Source: an uncultured Clostridium sp.
GTDB taxonomy: Bacteria > Bacillota > Clostridia > Lachnospirales > Lachnospiraceae
Direction of reading: 5' to 3'
Length of the DNA stretch: 37,208 nt
Assembly (NCBI GenBank): GCA_945915475.1
Contig: CAMEFI010000030.1
Location: forward strand, 1 to 37,208
Below the pieces are notes generated by a model, which worked only from the letters and a program-made list of their open reading frames with translations, was not told where the DNA came from and made no database searches. Below are positions 1 through 11,100 of the stretch, one piece after another (position 1 is the first letter of the stretch; every line of letters begins with the position of its first letter). The position numbers and the translations under genes are program-made.

Positions 1-162
1 CGATCCGCTCTCCTGTCATAGGATCAAAGCTTACTTCCGGCTCTGCCTTCTTCTCGATCCGCTCTCCTGTCATAGGATCAAAGCTTACTTCCGGCTCTGC
101 CTTCTTCTCAATCCGTTCTCCTGTCATAGGATCAAAGCTTACTTCCGGCTCTTCTTTCTTCT
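1..162. repeat. 54-bp in-frame tandem repeats, 3 copies visible
   Basis: Copies at 1-54 and 55-108 are identical; the copy at 109-162 differs at a few positions. The array may continue beyond the left edge. The unit length is a multiple of three, so copy-number changes would keep the reading frame of the minus-strand gene. Confidence 0.95.
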
Positions 163-208
163 CAATCGGCTTCCCTGTCATAGGGTCATACATTGGTTCT
201 TCACTCAT
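1..208 (-). CDS. Tandem-repeat protein, N-terminal part (runs off left edge)
   Basis: The ATG at 208 opens a frame that runs leftwards out of the window, giving 69 visible codons. After a short leader (MSEEPMYDPMTGKPIEKK) the protein consists of 18-residue units of the type FDPMTGERIEKKAEPEVS. These are encoded by 54-bp DNA repeats: 1-54 and 55-108 are identical, 109-162 is slightly diverged and 163-208 is the partial first unit. The start overlaps the end of the upstream ABC ATPase gene by 8 bp (ATGAGTGA), which implies translational coupling. I do not recognise a family for the repeat. Because the partner is an ABC ATPase, the missing part could be the transporter's membrane subunit with a charged cytoplasmic N-terminal tail, but that is inference. 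Confidence 0.72.
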   Translation of the reverse strand, partial: MSEEPMYDPMTGKPIEKKEEPEVSFDPMTGERIEKKAEPEVSFDPMTGERIEKKAEPEVSFDPMTGERI

Positions 209-839
209 TTTCTTCTCCTCCCTGCACATCCTGTAAATGTGCATCTTGTATTCTATATTGTATATTACAATTTCCTATCTCTTCTTTGTCATGACTGACC
301 AGCACTATCGTTCCATGCATCGTCTGATACTGCTTCATCCAGTCCCACACTTGTTCCTTATAGTATCTGTCTAATGCAGTAGTAGGCTCATCCATCAACA
401 TAACCGGCGGCATCTTAACCATGGCACATGCTATACTGAGTCGTCTTTTCATTCCTCCGGAAAGTGTAGACACTTTGCTATGAAGTAACTCCTCTAACCC
501 ATTCATTCGAATCACTTCACAGTTATCAATCTGATATCCACCATTCCACAAACGCAAATTATCCAACACGGTCAATTCTTCCAACAACGGATTGTCCTGG
601 GGCACATACCCACAATATTGGGAAAAACGTCCTTTGTTCCATAAAACCTCTTTATCAAAATAAGAAATGGTTCCACTTTGCGGTTTCACCACACCTGCCA
701 TAATCTGTAACAAAGTAGACTTTCCGCTCCCATTCCTTCCGGTGATGGCTACTCTTGTTCCGGTCTCAATACGAAAACTGATATTCTCTAATATCCTCTT
801 TTTCCCATATACCATACTGATGTTCTTTACACAAATCAT
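201..839 (-). CDS. ABC transporter ATP-binding protein
   Basis: A 212-aa nucleotide-binding subunit that powers transport across the cytoplasmic membrane; the substrate is unknown. Visible motifs are Walker A GRNGSGKST at residues 34-42, a Q-loop (GYVPQDNP), the signature LSGGMKRRLS, Walker B VMLMDEPTTALD, and the switch histidine in IVLVSHDKE. The length is that of a single-domain ATPase. The start at 839 has a GGAG about 10 bp upstream. The stop overlaps the start of the repeat protein by 8 bp, so the two form an operon, and the membrane subunit is probably to the left of the window. Identification as an ABC ATPase is firm; the transporter class (possibly ABC-2 type drug or polymer export) is a guess. 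Confidence 0.93.
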   Translation of the reverse strand: MICVKNISMVYGKKRILENISFRIETGTRVAITGRNGSGKSTLLQIMAGVVKPQSGTISYFDKEVLWNKGRFSQYCGYVPQDNPLLEELTVLDNLRLWNGGYQIDNCEVIRMNGLEELLHSKVSTLSGGMKRRLSIACAMVKMPPVMLMDEPTTALDRYYKEQVWDWMKQYQTMHGTIVLVSHDKEEIGNCNIQYRIQDAHLQDVQGGEENE

Positions 840-863
840 CTCTAATTATCTCCATATGGCAAC

Positions 864-893
864 ATAATATCACATTCACAATTCCCTTGTCCA
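864..893 (-). promoter_or_regulatory. Candidate sigma-A promoter of the ABC operon
   Basis: Minus-strand -35 TGGACA (893-888), an 18-bp spacer and -10 TATTAT (869-864). It lies about 25 bp upstream of the ATPase start codon. Confidence 0.5.
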
Positions 894-1023
894 CACTAAC
901 TTACTTCATCCATCGTGTAAATTTCCTCTGTATTTTCTTCGTAAGGTATGATATTCTCATATGGAGCACTTTATATTATTAAGTTTTCAACATTATTTCA
1001 TTTATTTACAAAGGAGATTATCC

Positions 1024-2502
1024 ATGAAACAAATTGGCTTTGATAACGATAAATATTTATCCATGCAGTCTGAACACATCAGAGAACGCATTTCCCAATT
1101 CGGAGATAAATTATACTTGGAGTTTGGTGGAAAATTATTTGACGATTACCATGCATCCCGGGTTCTTCCGGGTTTTGCACCGGATAGCAAATTACAGATG
1201 TTACTACAACTTGCTGAGCAGGCAGAAATGATCATATCCATTAATGCTGCAGATATTGAACGCAATAAGATCCGACACGATCTTGGCATTACCTATGATG
1301 AGGATGTTCTGCGTCTGATTGATGTATACAAGAAGAAGGGGTTATATGTCAGCAGTGTAGTCATTACCCGCTATGCCGGACAGCCATCTGCAGATCTGTT
1401 CCAGAAAAAATTAGAATCCATCGGCATCAGCGTATATCATCATTATTCCATTGAAGGATATCCCAACAATATTGACTTCATCGTCAGTGATGAAGGATAT
1501 GGAAAAAATGACTACATTAAAACAACACGTCCACTGGTCATTGTAACTGCACCGGGACCCGGAAGTGGTAAGATGGCAACCTGTCTGTCACAGCTCTATC
1601 ACGAGAATAAGAACGGAATCAAAGCCGGTTATGCCAAATTCGAGACTTTCCCAATCTGGAATATTCCATTAAAACATCCGGTGAACCTGGCTTATGAAGC
1701 TGCTACCGCTGACTTAAATGATGTCAATATGATCGATCCATTCCACTTAGAAGCATACGGCGAGACAACCGTCAACTACAACCGTGATGTGGAGATCTAT
1801 CCGGTACTTGCCGCCATATTCGAGGGAATCTACGGACACTGTCCTTACAAATCACCAACCGATATGGGCGTTAATATGGCCGGCAACTGCATCATTGATG
1901 ATGAAGTCTGCAAAGAAGCTTCAAAGCAGGAGATTATCCGAAGATATTACCAGTCATTAAACCGCTTTGTGAAAGACGAGGCAAGCAAAGAAGAAGTCTA
2001 CAAGCAGGAATTGATTATGAAACAGGCGAAGATCACCATAAATGACCGTTCCGTTGTTCCCGTTGCCAATGATCTTGCCAAAGAAAACGGCTCTGCCGCA
2101 GCAGCCTTAGAACTTCCAGATGGAACCATCGTCACCGGTTCCACTTCCGACCTGCTTGGTCCGGCATCTGCCGTCCTTTTGAATGCCATCAAGATACTTG
2201 GCAACATTGACAAGAAAGTGCATCTCATTTCCCGCACTTTCATTGAGCCAATTCAGCAGTTAAAAACCGGTTATCTTGGAAGCAGGAATCCTCGCCTTCA
2301 TACAGACGAAGTCCTGATTGCGTTATCTATGTGTGCTGTATCTGATCCCAATGCAAAACTTGCTCTAGAGCAGCTTCCAAAACTGTCCGGTTGCCAGCTC
2401 CATGTATCCGCAATCCTTTCTGCTGTTGACAGAAATACATTCAAAAAACTTGGTATTGAATTGACAAACGAAGCTGTATATGAAGGTGCCGCAAATAATT
2501 AA
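1024..2502 (+). CDS. DUF1846 (UPF0371) family protein
   Basis: A 492-aa cytosolic protein of the DUF1846 family, which is widespread in Firmicutes; its biochemical role is not established as far as I know. The ATG at 1024 is chosen over an in-frame start at 961 because AAGGAG lies at 1011-1016, ideally spaced, and the [11 protein letters not shown] start fits the family. The segment [23 protein letters not shown] (about residues 175-200) resembles a nucleotide-binding loop, as the family name assignments note, but no reaction can be deduced. The 3' end overlaps the convergent uvrC stop by 4 bp, with no hairpin terminator between them. The family assignment is confident; the function is unknown. 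Confidence 0.85.
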   Translation: MKQIGFDNDKYLSMQSEHIRERISQFGDKLYLEFGGKLFDDYHASRVLPGFAPDSKLQMLLQLAEQAEMIISINAADIERNKIRHDLGITYDEDVLRLIDVYKKKGLYVSSVVITRYAGQPSADLFQKKLESIGISVYHHYSIEGYPNNIDFIVSDEGYGKNDYIKTTRPLVIVTAPGPGSGKMATCLSQLYHENKNGIKAGYAKFETFPIWNIPLKHPVNLAYEAATADLNDVNMIDPFHLEAYGETTVNYNRDVEIYPVLAAIFEGIYGHCPYKSPTDMGVNMAGNCIIDDEVCKEASKQEIIRRYYQSLNRFVKDEASKEEVYKQELIMKQAKITINDRSVVPVANDLAKENGSAAAALELPDGTIVTGSTSDLLGPASAVLLNAIKILGNIDKKVHLISRTFIEPIQQLKTGYLGSRNPRLHTDEVLIALSMCAVSDPNAKLALEQLPKLSGCQLHVSAILSAVDRNTFKKLGIELTNEAVYEGAANN

Positions 2503-4319
2503 ATATCATGAAAAAACCGATAGATCTCCTCTGCCACCTGGGGTGTAATTCCATTTACCGATATTAGTTCCTCAAGAGAAGCTTCTCTGATCTTTCCAAT
2601 TTCTTTGAAATGCTGCATCAGCGTCTTCCTTCTTGCAGGACCCACACCCTTGATATCGTCCAGGATACTATGCACCTGCTCTTTTCCGCGAAGCTGCTTA
2701 TGATAGGTGATAGCAAAGCGGTGTGCCTCATCCTGCAGCCTGGTGATCATTCCAAAGACCTCACTGTTTCTCGGAAAGGAGATCTCTTCGTTATTGTAAT
2801 AAAGTCCTCTGGTGCGGTGATTATCATCCTTCACCATACCACACACCGGAATATCCAGATGCAGTTCCTCCAATACTTTAAGGGCGACATTCACCTGTCC
2901 ACGTCCACCATCCATCATCAGTATATCCGGATATACATCAAAGCGTTCATCCGTAAACCTTCTTGTAAGAACTTCTTCCATACTCTTGTAATCATCCGGC
3001 CCGGTCACAGTGCGAAGCTTGAATTTGCGGTACGCATTCTTCTTTGCACGTCCTTTTTCAAACACAACCATGGAGGCAACCGACTGATATCCACTTGTAT
3101 TAGAAATATCAAATGCCTCCAACCGGTCAGCAGACGGAAGCCCAAGCATATCCGCCAATTGCTGCGCCGCACCTACCGTTCTTGCTTCCTCTCTCTTGAT
3201 CTTTTCCAAATCTCTCGACAATACAACCGCTGCATTTTCCCTGGCAAGATCAATCATCTTCGACTTCTCACCCTTTTGCGGCGTAATAATATGGACCCGT
3301 CCGCCCCGTCGCTGTCCCAGCCACTGTTCTAACAGCTCCTGTTCTTCCACTGCAAATTCCGTAAGCAGTTCATTGGGTACAAAGGGTGTACCTTCATAAT
3401 ACTGCTTAATAAATGCTTCCACAATCTGGGAACCACTGTCCTTCCCCGTATGCTCCATATGAAAATGTTCCCGCCCGAGCAATTTGCCGTCACGGACAAA
3501 GAATACAGAAACCACAGTCTCCTCTTCCTTTCTCGCCATAGCAATCACATCCCGGTCAATTCCTCCGGTCTTTACCACCCTCTGGGAACCTGTTACATGC
3601 TGCACACTTGCAATCAGATCTCTATATTCTGCAGCTTCCTCAAATTCATATTCTTCTGCTTTTTGTTTCATTTTCTCTTCTAAGTCCCGGATGACCTTCT
3701 TATAATCTCCATTGAGGAAATTAAGCAATCCTTCAATCCGCCTGGCATATTCTTCTTTTGAGATATAACCCTGGCACGGTCCGGCACACTGCTTCATCTG
3801 ATAGTAAAGACATGGTCTGCCCTTGCCAATATCCTTTGGAAGAGATTTGTTACAGGTACGGATGCCATAGAGCTTCTTCACCAGTTCAATGGTATCCTTT
3901 ACCGCCGCCGCACTGGTATAAGGACCGAAATACTTTGCCCCGTCTCTTCGCATCTGCCTTGCAAACAGGACTCTTGGGAAATCCTCCTGCACCGTCACCT
4001 TCATAAAAGGATAACTCTTGTCATCCTTTAACATCGTGTTATATTTTGGACGGTGTTCTTTAATGAGGTTATTCTCCAACACCAGTGCTTCGAGCTCCGA
4101 ATCCGTCACAATGTATTCGAAATAGTCAATCAGCGTTATCATTTTCTCAATCTTGGCACTCCGGTTATTCATCTTCCGAAAATAAGAACTTACCCGGCGT
4201 TTCAGATTGATCGCTTTACCGACATAGATGATCTCATCCGTTTTCGAATGCATCAGATATACTCCCGGCTGATCCGGTAGTTTTTTCAATTCTTCCTTTA
4301 AATCAAACCCGTCCTTCAT
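2499..4319 (-). CDS. uvrC: Excinuclease ABC subunit C
   Basis: UvrC makes the 3' and 5' incisions around lesions during nucleotide excision repair, together with UvrA and UvrB. The 606-aa protein has the whole family layout: an N-terminal GIY-YIG nuclease domain ([19 protein letters not shown]), a cysteine cluster ([15 protein letters not shown]), the UVR helix that binds UvrB ([15 protein letters not shown]), the RNase-H-like nuclease core ([19 protein letters not shown] and [15 protein letters not shown]), and C-terminal helix-hairpin-helix motifs ([12 protein letters not shown]). The start at 4319 (MKDGFDLK) has GAGG 7 bp upstream. It overlaps the end of ftsH by 17 bp, so the two genes are probably cotranscribed and coupled. 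Confidence 0.97.
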   Translation of the reverse strand: MKDGFDLKEELKKLPDQPGVYLMHSKTDEIIYVGKAINLKRRVSSYFRKMNNRSAKIEKMITLIDYFEYIVTDSELEALVLENNLIKEHRPKYNTMLKDDKSYPFMKVTVQEDFPRVLFARQMRRDGAKYFGPYTSAAAVKDTIELVKKLYGIRTCNKSLPKDIGKGRPCLYYQMKQCAGPCQGYISKEEYARRIEGLLNFLNGDYKKVIRDLEEKMKQKAEEYEFEEAAEYRDLIASVQHVTGSQRVVKTGGIDRDVIAMARKEEETVVSVFFVRDGKLLGREHFHMEHTGKDSGSQIVEAFIKQYYEGTPFVPNELLTEFAVEEQELLEQWLGQRRGGRVHIITPQKGEKSKMIDLARENAAVVLSRDLEKIKREEARTVGAAQQLADMLGLPSADRLEAFDISNTSGYQSVASMVVFEKGRAKKNAYRKFKLRTVTGPDDYKSMEEVLTRRFTDERFDVYPDILMMDGGRGQVNVALKVLEELHLDIPVCGMVKDDNHRTRGLYYNNEEISFPRNSEVFGMITRLQDEAHRFAITYHKQLRGKEQVHSILDDIKGVGPARRKTLMQHFKEIGKIREASLEELISVNGITPQVAEEIYRFFHDI

Positions 4320-6267
4320 GTTCTGCCTCGATTGCCTGTTCCATGTTCTGTACCGCAGAATCAATCTCCTCGCCCTGATCTGTTGCGGCTTTCAATTCAT
4401 CTCCGGTAATCTCTGCATAGATTTTCATGAATTCCTTACCGGTAATGGTCTCTTTCTCAATCAGGAATTTTGCAAGCGCATCTAATACAGACTCATTTGC
4501 TTTCAACAGATCATAGGCTTTCTGATAAGATTCCTTAATAATACGGCGCACCTCATCATCAATCTTCGTGGCAGTCTCCTCGGAACAATTCATCACAGAA
4601 CGGCCATCCAGATAACGGTTCTGAACTGACTCCAACGCTACCATTCCAAATTCATCTGACATACCATACATGGTAATCATCCGTCTTGCCATATTCGTTG
4701 CCTGCTCAATATCATTGGATGCTCCTGTTGTAACCGAAGGGAACTTGATTGCTTCTGCCGCACGCCCTGCAAGAAATGTTACAATATCCGCTTCCATCTC
4801 TGCCTGAGTATTCAGATACTTCTCTTCTTCCGGCACCTGCATAACATAGCCAAGAGACCCCATGGTTCTTGGAATAATGGTAATCTTCTGTACCGGCTCC
4901 GTATGCTTCTGCAAGGCAATGCACAACGCATGACCGGTCTCATGATATGCCACGATTTCTTTTTCTTTCTTACTTAAGATTCTGTCTTTCTTCTCTTTTC
5001 CTGCAAATACCACCTCAACGGATTCAAACAAATCCGCCTGGCTTACATATTCCCTGCCGGCCTTGACCGCTGCAAGAGCCGCCTCATTGATAATGTTGGC
5101 AAGATCTGCACCAACTGCTCCGGATGTAGCCAATGCCAGCTCTTTAAAGTCAACCGTCTCATCCATCTTCACATTCTTCGCATGCACCTTCAAGGTCTCA
5201 ATTCGGCCTTTGAGATCCGGTTTCTCCACAATCACACGGCGATCAAAACGTCCCGGACGAAGCAACGCCTTATCCAGCACTTCCGGACGGTTCGTTGCCG
5301 CAAGAATCACGATACCTTTCGATGTATCAAATCCATCCATCTCGGAAAGCAACTGGTTCAAAGTCTGTTCCCGTTCCGAATCACCGCCACCGTATTTACT
5401 ATCTCTGCTTCTGCCAATGGCATCAATCTCGTCAATGAAAATGATACATGGCGCCATGGAATTTGCCTGTTTAAATAAATCCCTTACACGGGAAGCACCT
5501 ACACCAACATATAACTCTACGAAATCAGAACCTGACAATGAAAAGAATGGTACATTCGCCTCTCCAGCCACAGCCTTGGCAAGTAAAGTCTTACCGGTTC
5601 CCGGTGGACCTACAAGCAAAGCTCCTTTCGGCAGCTTTGCACCAATTTCAAGATATTTCTTTGGATTATGAAGGAAATCTACCATTTCCTTCAGGGATTC
5701 CTTGGATTCCTCTTGTCCTGCCACATCTGCAAATGTAACACCTGTCTTCTTCTCCACATACATCTTGGCATTGCTCTTACCAACACCCATCATGCCTCCG
5801 CCCTTTGACATGGAACGCATGAACAGCCATATAATCAGATAAAAGACTCCGATCATCAATACCCAGGAAAGAATATTGCCAATCATTGCAGTATTACTCT
5901 CATCCACTGCTGTATAATCCAGTTCTCCCTTCTGTTTTGCCTCCTCAAGACGGTCAACCAGTTTGATATCTGAAATCCGGGTTGCATAATATGTCTTTCT
6001 CATGGTATTCTTCGAATTCTTATCCGACTTTGGAATAATTTCCAACGAAGAACTGTAAATACGGACTTTCTCTACCTCACCCTTATCCAACATATCCAAA
6101 AACTGACTATAGGAGATCTCCACCTGCTGACTTGTCTGGTATCTGCTATATGCATAGAAAAACAACAGTGTCAGTCCAACGGATACAATCAACATGAAAA
6201 GAAAACTACGATTCTGTGGTTTCTTTCCATTGTTATTCTGCTCATTATTATTTCCATTATCTTCCAA
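4303..6267 (-). CDS. ftsH: ATP-dependent zinc metalloprotease FtsH
   Basis: Membrane-anchored AAA+ protease that extracts and degrades misfolded membrane proteins and some regulators. The 654-aa sequence shows TM1 (about 22-42), an extracytoplasmic loop, TM2 (about 130-150, [15 protein letters not shown]), Walker A GPPGTGKT at 220-227, Walker [10 protein letters not shown], an arginine-finger region ([21 protein letters not shown]), and the zinc motif HETGH at 442-446. The start codon is TTG at 6267: there is no upstream ATG in frame, and GGAGG sits 8 bp away. The asparagine-rich N-terminus ([13 protein letters not shown]) precedes TM1. It leads an ftsH-uvrC operon. Confidence 0.97.
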   Translation of the reverse strand: MEDNGNNNEQNNNGKKPQNRSFLFMLIVSVGLTLLFFYAYSRYQTSQQVEISYSQFLDMLDKGEVEKVRIYSSSLEIIPKSDKNSKNTMRKTYYATRISDIKLVDRLEEAKQKGELDYTAVDESNTAMIGNILSWVLMIGVFYLIIWLFMRSMSKGGGMMGVGKSNAKMYVEKKTGVTFADVAGQEESKESLKEMVDFLHNPKKYLEIGAKLPKGALLVGPPGTGKTLLAKAVAGEANVPFFSLSGSDFVELYVGVGASRVRDLFKQANSMAPCIIFIDEIDAIGRSRDSKYGGGDSEREQTLNQLLSEMDGFDTSKGIVILAATNRPEVLDKALLRPGRFDRRVIVEKPDLKGRIETLKVHAKNVKMDETVDFKELALATSGAVGADLANIINEAALAAVKAGREYVSQADLFESVEVVFAGKEKKDRILSKKEKEIVAYHETGHALCIALQKHTEPVQKITIIPRTMGSLGYVMQVPEEEKYLNTQAEMEADIVTFLAGRAAEAIKFPSVTTGASNDIEQATNMARRMITMYGMSDEFGMVALESVQNRYLDGRSVMNCSEETATKIDDEVRRIIKESYQKAYDLLKANESVLDALAKFLIEKETITGKEFMKIYAEITGDELKAATDQGEEIDSAVQNMEQAIEAEHEGRV

Positions 6268-6346
6268 TTATTTATCCTCCTGTTGTGAACATACTACTGA
6301 TAGTATTGTAATATTATAATAGAAAAATACAATCCACGTATACCAC

Positions 6347-6375
6347 ATTATATCGGTTCTCTATAAAATTAGCAA
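6347..6375 (-). promoter_or_regulatory. Sigma-A promoter of ftsH-uvrC
   Basis: Minus-strand -35 TTGCTA (6375-6370), 17-bp spacer, -10 TATAAT (6352-6347). The leader to the TTG start is about 75 nt. Confidence 0.7.
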
Positions 6376-6418
6376 ATACATTTTCATGTAAATTCTGTGA
6401 AAAACCTTATTTTATAAA

Positions 6419-6447
6419 TTGACTAACCTTGCTATTTCATATATTAT
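6419..6447 (+). promoter_or_regulatory. Sigma-A promoter of pyrG
   Basis: -35 TTGACT (6419-6424), 17-bp spacer, -10 TATTAT (6442-6447). The leader is about 50 nt and has no hairpin or G-run at the start site, so the pyrG reiterative-transcription attenuator known from Bacillus is not evident here. Confidence 0.75.
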
Positions 6448-6506
6448 AAGTGGTATGTATGTCTTCATTTGAAAATATGAATGATAAGATAACGGAGGAA
6501 AAATAT

Positions 6507-8117
6507 ATGGCAGTCAAATATGTATTTGTCACTGGCGGCGTTGTTTCCGGCTTAGGAAAGGGAATTACTGCTGCTTCGTTAGGACGGCTTCTGAAAGCAA
6601 GAGGTTACAAAGTAACCTGTCAGAAATTCGATCCTTATATTAACATGGATCCGGGAACCATGAATCCAATCCAGCACGGTGAAGTATTTGTAACCGATGA
6701 TGGTGCTGAGACTGACTTGGATCTTGGGCACTATGAACGTTTCATTGATGAGAACCTTAACAAAAAATCGAATGTCACAACCGGAAAAGTGTACTGGAGC
6801 ATTTTACAAAAAGAACGTCGCGGAGACTTCGGCGGTCACACTGTTCAGGTCATCCCACATATCACAAATGAGATCCAGAGCCGTTTTTACCGTAATATGG
6901 ATTCCAAGGAAACAGAATTTGCCATCATCGAAGTCGGAGGTACCGTTGGAGATATCGAGAGCCAGCCATTCTTAGAGGCAATCCGTCAGTTCCAGCATAC
7001 AGTAGGTCATGACAACTGTATCATGATTCACGTTACATTGATTCCTTATTTGAAAGCATCCGGCGAGATGAAGACCAAGCCAACCCAGGCGAGTGTTAAG
7101 AATCTGCAGTCTCTTGGTATCCAGCCGGATATCCTTGTTTGCCGTTCTGACTACCCGTTAGACAATGGCACAAAAGATAAGATTGCACTGTTCTGTAACG
7201 TGCCAAGCGAAAATGTTATTCAGAACTTAGATGTGGATGTATTATACGAAGTTCCACTTGCAATGGAAAAGGAACATCTTGCTAATGTGGTATGTAAATG
7301 TCTCAAAGTAGACTGTCCGGAACCGGATCTTGACGAGTGGATTGCCATGATTGATCGTTGGAAGAACCCGGTCAAGAAAGTTAAGATTGCATTAGTTGGA
7401 AAATACGTTTCTCTCCACGATGCATACATCTCTGTTGTTGAGGCATTGAAACATAGTGCTGTTGCCTGCAACTCTGACTTAGAGATCATGTGGATGGATT
7501 CAGAATTGTTAAATGACGATAATGTTGCAGAAGAATTAAAAGATGCGGATGGAATTATTGTTCCCGGCGGTTTCGGTGACCGTGGTATTGAGGGCATGAT
7601 CAGTGCCATCCAATATGCCCGTGAGAACAAGGTTCCATATCTGGGTCTCTGCCTTGGTATGCAGCTTACCATTGTGGAATTTGCAAGACACGTCCTTGGC
7701 TATCACGATGCTCATTCCAGTGAATTCAATCCAAGCAGTGTCCATCAGGTTATTCACATCATGCCAGATCAGGATGGTGTAACAGACTTAGGTGGAACCC
7801 TTCGTCTTGGTGCTTATCCTTGTGTATTAAAGGAAGGCTCTAAGTCCTATGAATTATATGGAAAGAAAGAGATTACAGAACGTCATCGCCACCGTTATGA
7901 AGTGAATAACGACTACCGTGATGCACTTGTTGCAAATGGAATGGACTTAGTAGGACAATCCCCGGATGGACATATCGTTGAGATGATCGAGATTCCGGAT
8001 CACCCATGGTTTATCGGAACCCAGGCACATCCGGAGTTCAAATCCCGTCCGAACAAACCGCATCCATTATTCAAGGGATTTATTACTGCTTCTCTTGAGC
8101 ACCAGGAAAACCGATAA
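6507..8117 (+). CDS. pyrG: CTP synthase
   Basis: Converts UTP to CTP using ATP and glutamine, the last step of pyrimidine nucleotide synthesis. The 536-aa protein matches the family's usual length of about 535. The synthetase domain begins with the P-loop [12 protein letters not shown] (residues 8-19) and contains [12 protein letters not shown]. The C-terminal class-I glutaminase domain has the nucleophile Cys382 in GLCLGMQ and the His508/Glu510 pair in HPEF. The ATG at 6507 is chosen because CGGAGGAA lies at 6493-6500; the open frame upstream (from a GTG at 6450) overlaps the promoter region and is not family sequence. It is transcribed alone and ends at a strong terminator. Confidence 0.98.
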   Translation: MAVKYVFVTGGVVSGLGKGITAASLGRLLKARGYKVTCQKFDPYINMDPGTMNPIQHGEVFVTDDGAETDLDLGHYERFIDENLNKKSNVTTGKVYWSILQKERRGDFGGHTVQVIPHITNEIQSRFYRNMDSKETEFAIIEVGGTVGDIESQPFLEAIRQFQHTVGHDNCIMIHVTLIPYLKASGEMKTKPTQASVKNLQSLGIQPDILVCRSDYPLDNGTKDKIALFCNVPSENVIQNLDVDVLYEVPLAMEKEHLANVVCKCLKVDCPEPDLDEWIAMIDRWKNPVKKVKIALVGKYVSLHDAYISVVEALKHSAVACNSDLEIMWMDSELLNDDNVAEELKDADGIIVPGGFGDRGIEGMISAIQYARENKVPYLGLCLGMQLTIVEFARHVLGYHDAHSSEFNPSSVHQVIHIMPDQDGVTDLGGTLRLGAYPCVLKEGSKSYELYGKKEITERHRHRYEVNNDYRDALVANGMDLVGQSPDGHIVEMIEIPDHPWFIGTQAHPEFKSRPNKPHPLFKGFITASLEHQENR

Positions 8118-8133
8118 TTATTTTGCACGAATA

Positions 8134-8177
8134 GAAAACAGGGCTGCCGCATTATGACAAGCGGCAGCCCTGTTTTC
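8134..8177. terminator. Bidirectional rho-independent terminator between pyrG and ileS
   Basis: A perfect 17-bp stem (8134-8150 with 8161-8177) with a 10-nt loop. The GC-rich core GGGCTGCCGC is flanked by A/T-rich ends, so it can work in both directions for these convergent genes. Confidence 0.93.
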
Positions 8178-8188
8178 ACTGTTTTTAT

Positions 8189-11100
8189 TTAATTCTTCTC
8201 AACACCAAGATCAACATTTTCTCCATTGATGTTCCAATTCTTGGTATAACCCTTCACTTCATCATAATGGATGGCAGTTGCAAGAACATCGCCGCAGATT
8301 GCCTGCTCATTATGCTTCATAATCTCAGCTACCTTGTCGTTGCCGGCAACAGAAATCGTAATCTTATCCATTACCTCAAATCCTGCTTCCTTACGCATTG
8401 TCTGTACCTTAGAGATAATCTCACGTACAAATCCCTCTTCTAAAAGTTCATCTGTTAAGTGAATATCCAATACAACGGTAACCGCTGCGTCTGCTTCCGT
8501 TACATAATCATCTGATTTTGCAGTTTCAATGAGCAAATCTTCCTCTGCAAGACTAACTTCCACTCCATCTGCATCAAACTTCAAAGCACCTTCACTCTTC
8601 AATGTCTTCATTGCCTCTCTGCCATTGACATTAGACAGATACTCCCGGATAGCATTTAAATGTTTGCCGTATTTCGGACCAACCGTCTTCAACTGTGGCT
8701 TGAACACATAATCACTGAATTCCGATACATCCTCCTTAAAGGTAACAGCCTTGACATTTAGCTCATCCTCAATAATCTCTACATAGAATTCAGAAAGAGC
8801 TTTGTGTGCTTTCACATACATATTCCCGATTGGCTGACGATTCTTAATATTGGCACTATTTCTAGCTGCACGGCCAAGTACAACAATCTTAAGAACCTCA
8901 TCCATATCATTTTCCAATTCTGTATTAACCATGCTCTCATCCACTGCAGGATAATCACAAAGATGAATACTTTCCGGTACGCTCTGATCTACACTTCTTA
9001 CCAGGTTCTGATAAATATCCTCTGTCATGAACGGAATCATTGGAGCCGCTGCCTTACAGATGGTTACCAGCGCCGTGTATAATGTCATGTATGCATTGAT
9101 CTTATCCTGCTCCATTCCTTTTGCCCAGAAACGCTCACGGGAACGACGAACATACCAGTTACTCATATCATCCACAAACTCAGAAAGAGCTCTTGCAGCC
9201 TCCGGAATCCGGTAATTGCCAAGATTCTCATCGGCCGTCTTAACTGCAGTATTCAGCTTAGAAAGCAGCCATTTATCCATAACTGTAAGCTTTTCATACT
9301 CTAAGCTATACTTTGTTGGATCAAAGTTATCAATATTTGCATAAAGTACATAGAATGCATAGGTATTCCACAAGGTACCCATGAACTTACGCTGACCTTC
9401 TAATACTGCATCCTCATGGAACCGATTTGGCAGCCACGGAGCGGAATTCGTATAAAAATACCAACGAATCGCATCTGCACCATACTTATTCAGCGCCTCC
9501 ATCGGATCAACGGCATTGCCCTTTGACTTGCTCATCTTCTGTCCATCTTTATCCTGAACATGCCCTAGAACAATAACATTCTTATATGGTGCCTCATTAA
9601 AGATTAACGTTGATATTGCCATCAAAGAATAGAACCATCCTCTTGTCTGATCAACCGCCTCCGAAATGAAGTCAGCCGGGAAATTCTCCTTAAAAATATC
9701 CTCATTCTCAAATGGATAATGCCACTGTGCAAATGGCATAGAACCGGAATCAAACCAGCAGTCAATTACTTCCGGCACACGGTGCATCTCCTTGCCACAA
9801 TCCGGACATTTAATCGTTACCGCATCAATGTATGGACGATGCAACTCAATATCATCCGGACAGTTATCACTCATTTCTTTTAATTCTGCAATAGAACCGA
9901 TTGCATGACGCTTACCACACTCACACTCCCAGATATTAAGAGGTGTACCCCAGTAACGGTTCCGGGAAAGTCCCCAATCCTGTACATTCTTAAGCCAGTC
10001 ACCAAAACGTCCTTTACCGATAGACTCCGGAATCCAGTTTACCTTCTCATTATTTGCAACCAGATCATCACGGACTGCAGTCATCTTGATAAACCAGGTA
10101 TCTCTCGCATAATAAATCAGCGGAGTATCACATCTCCAGCAGAACGGATAATCATGTTCGAACTTTGGAGCATCAAACAATAACCCGCGATTATCTAAAT
10201 CCACTAATACCTTAGGATCTGCATCCTTCACAAACAAACCGGCAAATGGTGTCTCCTCTGTCAAATTACCTTTGCCATCAACAAACTGGACAAATGGAAG
10301 GTCGTATTTTCTTCCAACATTAGCATCATCCTCACCAAATGCAGGAGCAATATGAACGATACCGGTACCATCTGTCATGGTTACATAAGAATCACATGTA
10401 ATAAAGTGCCCTTTCTTTTTCTGCTTTGCAGACACCTCTGCCGCACATGCATATAAAGGCTCATATTCTTTGTACTCAAGATCTGTACCAACATATGTCT
10501 CTAAAATCTCGTAGGCAGCCACACCATTTTCATTATCTGCCAGTTTACCAAGAACGGTATCTAAGAGTGCTTCTGCCATGTAATACGTATAGCCATCCGC
10601 AGCTTTTACCTTGCAATATCTCTCATCCGGATTCACGCAAAGTGCCACATTCGATGGAAGTGTCCATGGTGTTGTAGTCCATGCAAGGAAGTAAGCATCC
10701 TCTCCAACTACTTTGAAACGTACCACTGCAGAACGCTCTTTTACAGACTTATATCCCTGTGCCACCTCATGACTGGATAATGGCGTACCACAACGTGGAC
10801 AATACGGTACGATCTTAAATCCCTTATATAACAAATCCTTATCCCAGATTTTCTTTAATGCCCACCACTCAGACTCGATAAAGTCATTGTTATAGGTTAC
10901 ATACGGATCATCCATATCTGCCCAGAAACCAACTTTGCCGGAGAATTCCTCCCACATTCCTTTGTATTTCCAAACAGACTCTTTACACTTTGTAATAAAT
11001 GGATCTAACCCATATTCCTCAATCTGTTCCTTCCCATCAATCCCTAGTAATTTCTCAACCTCTAACTCTACCGGAAGTCCATGGGTATCCCATCCGGCCT

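Noticed and set aside
1-162. CRISPR array
   Set aside because: The repeats are contiguous without spacers and lie in an open reading frame.
961-1023. Longer DUF1846 start at 961
   Set aside because: The ideal ribosome binding site at 1011-1016 serves the ATG at 1024; the extra 21 residues are not family sequence.
2499-2600. Terminator between DUF1846 and uvrC
   Set aside because: The palindrome AGAGAAGCTTCTCT near 2576-2589 has no T-run and is uvrC coding sequence.
5063-5671. Long open frame antisense to ftsH
   Set aside because: Shadow of the highly conserved ftsH codons; no ribosome binding site and no family match.
6450-6506. PyrG N-terminal extension
   Set aside because: It begins at the promoter/start-site region, while CGGAGGAA precedes the ATG at 6507.
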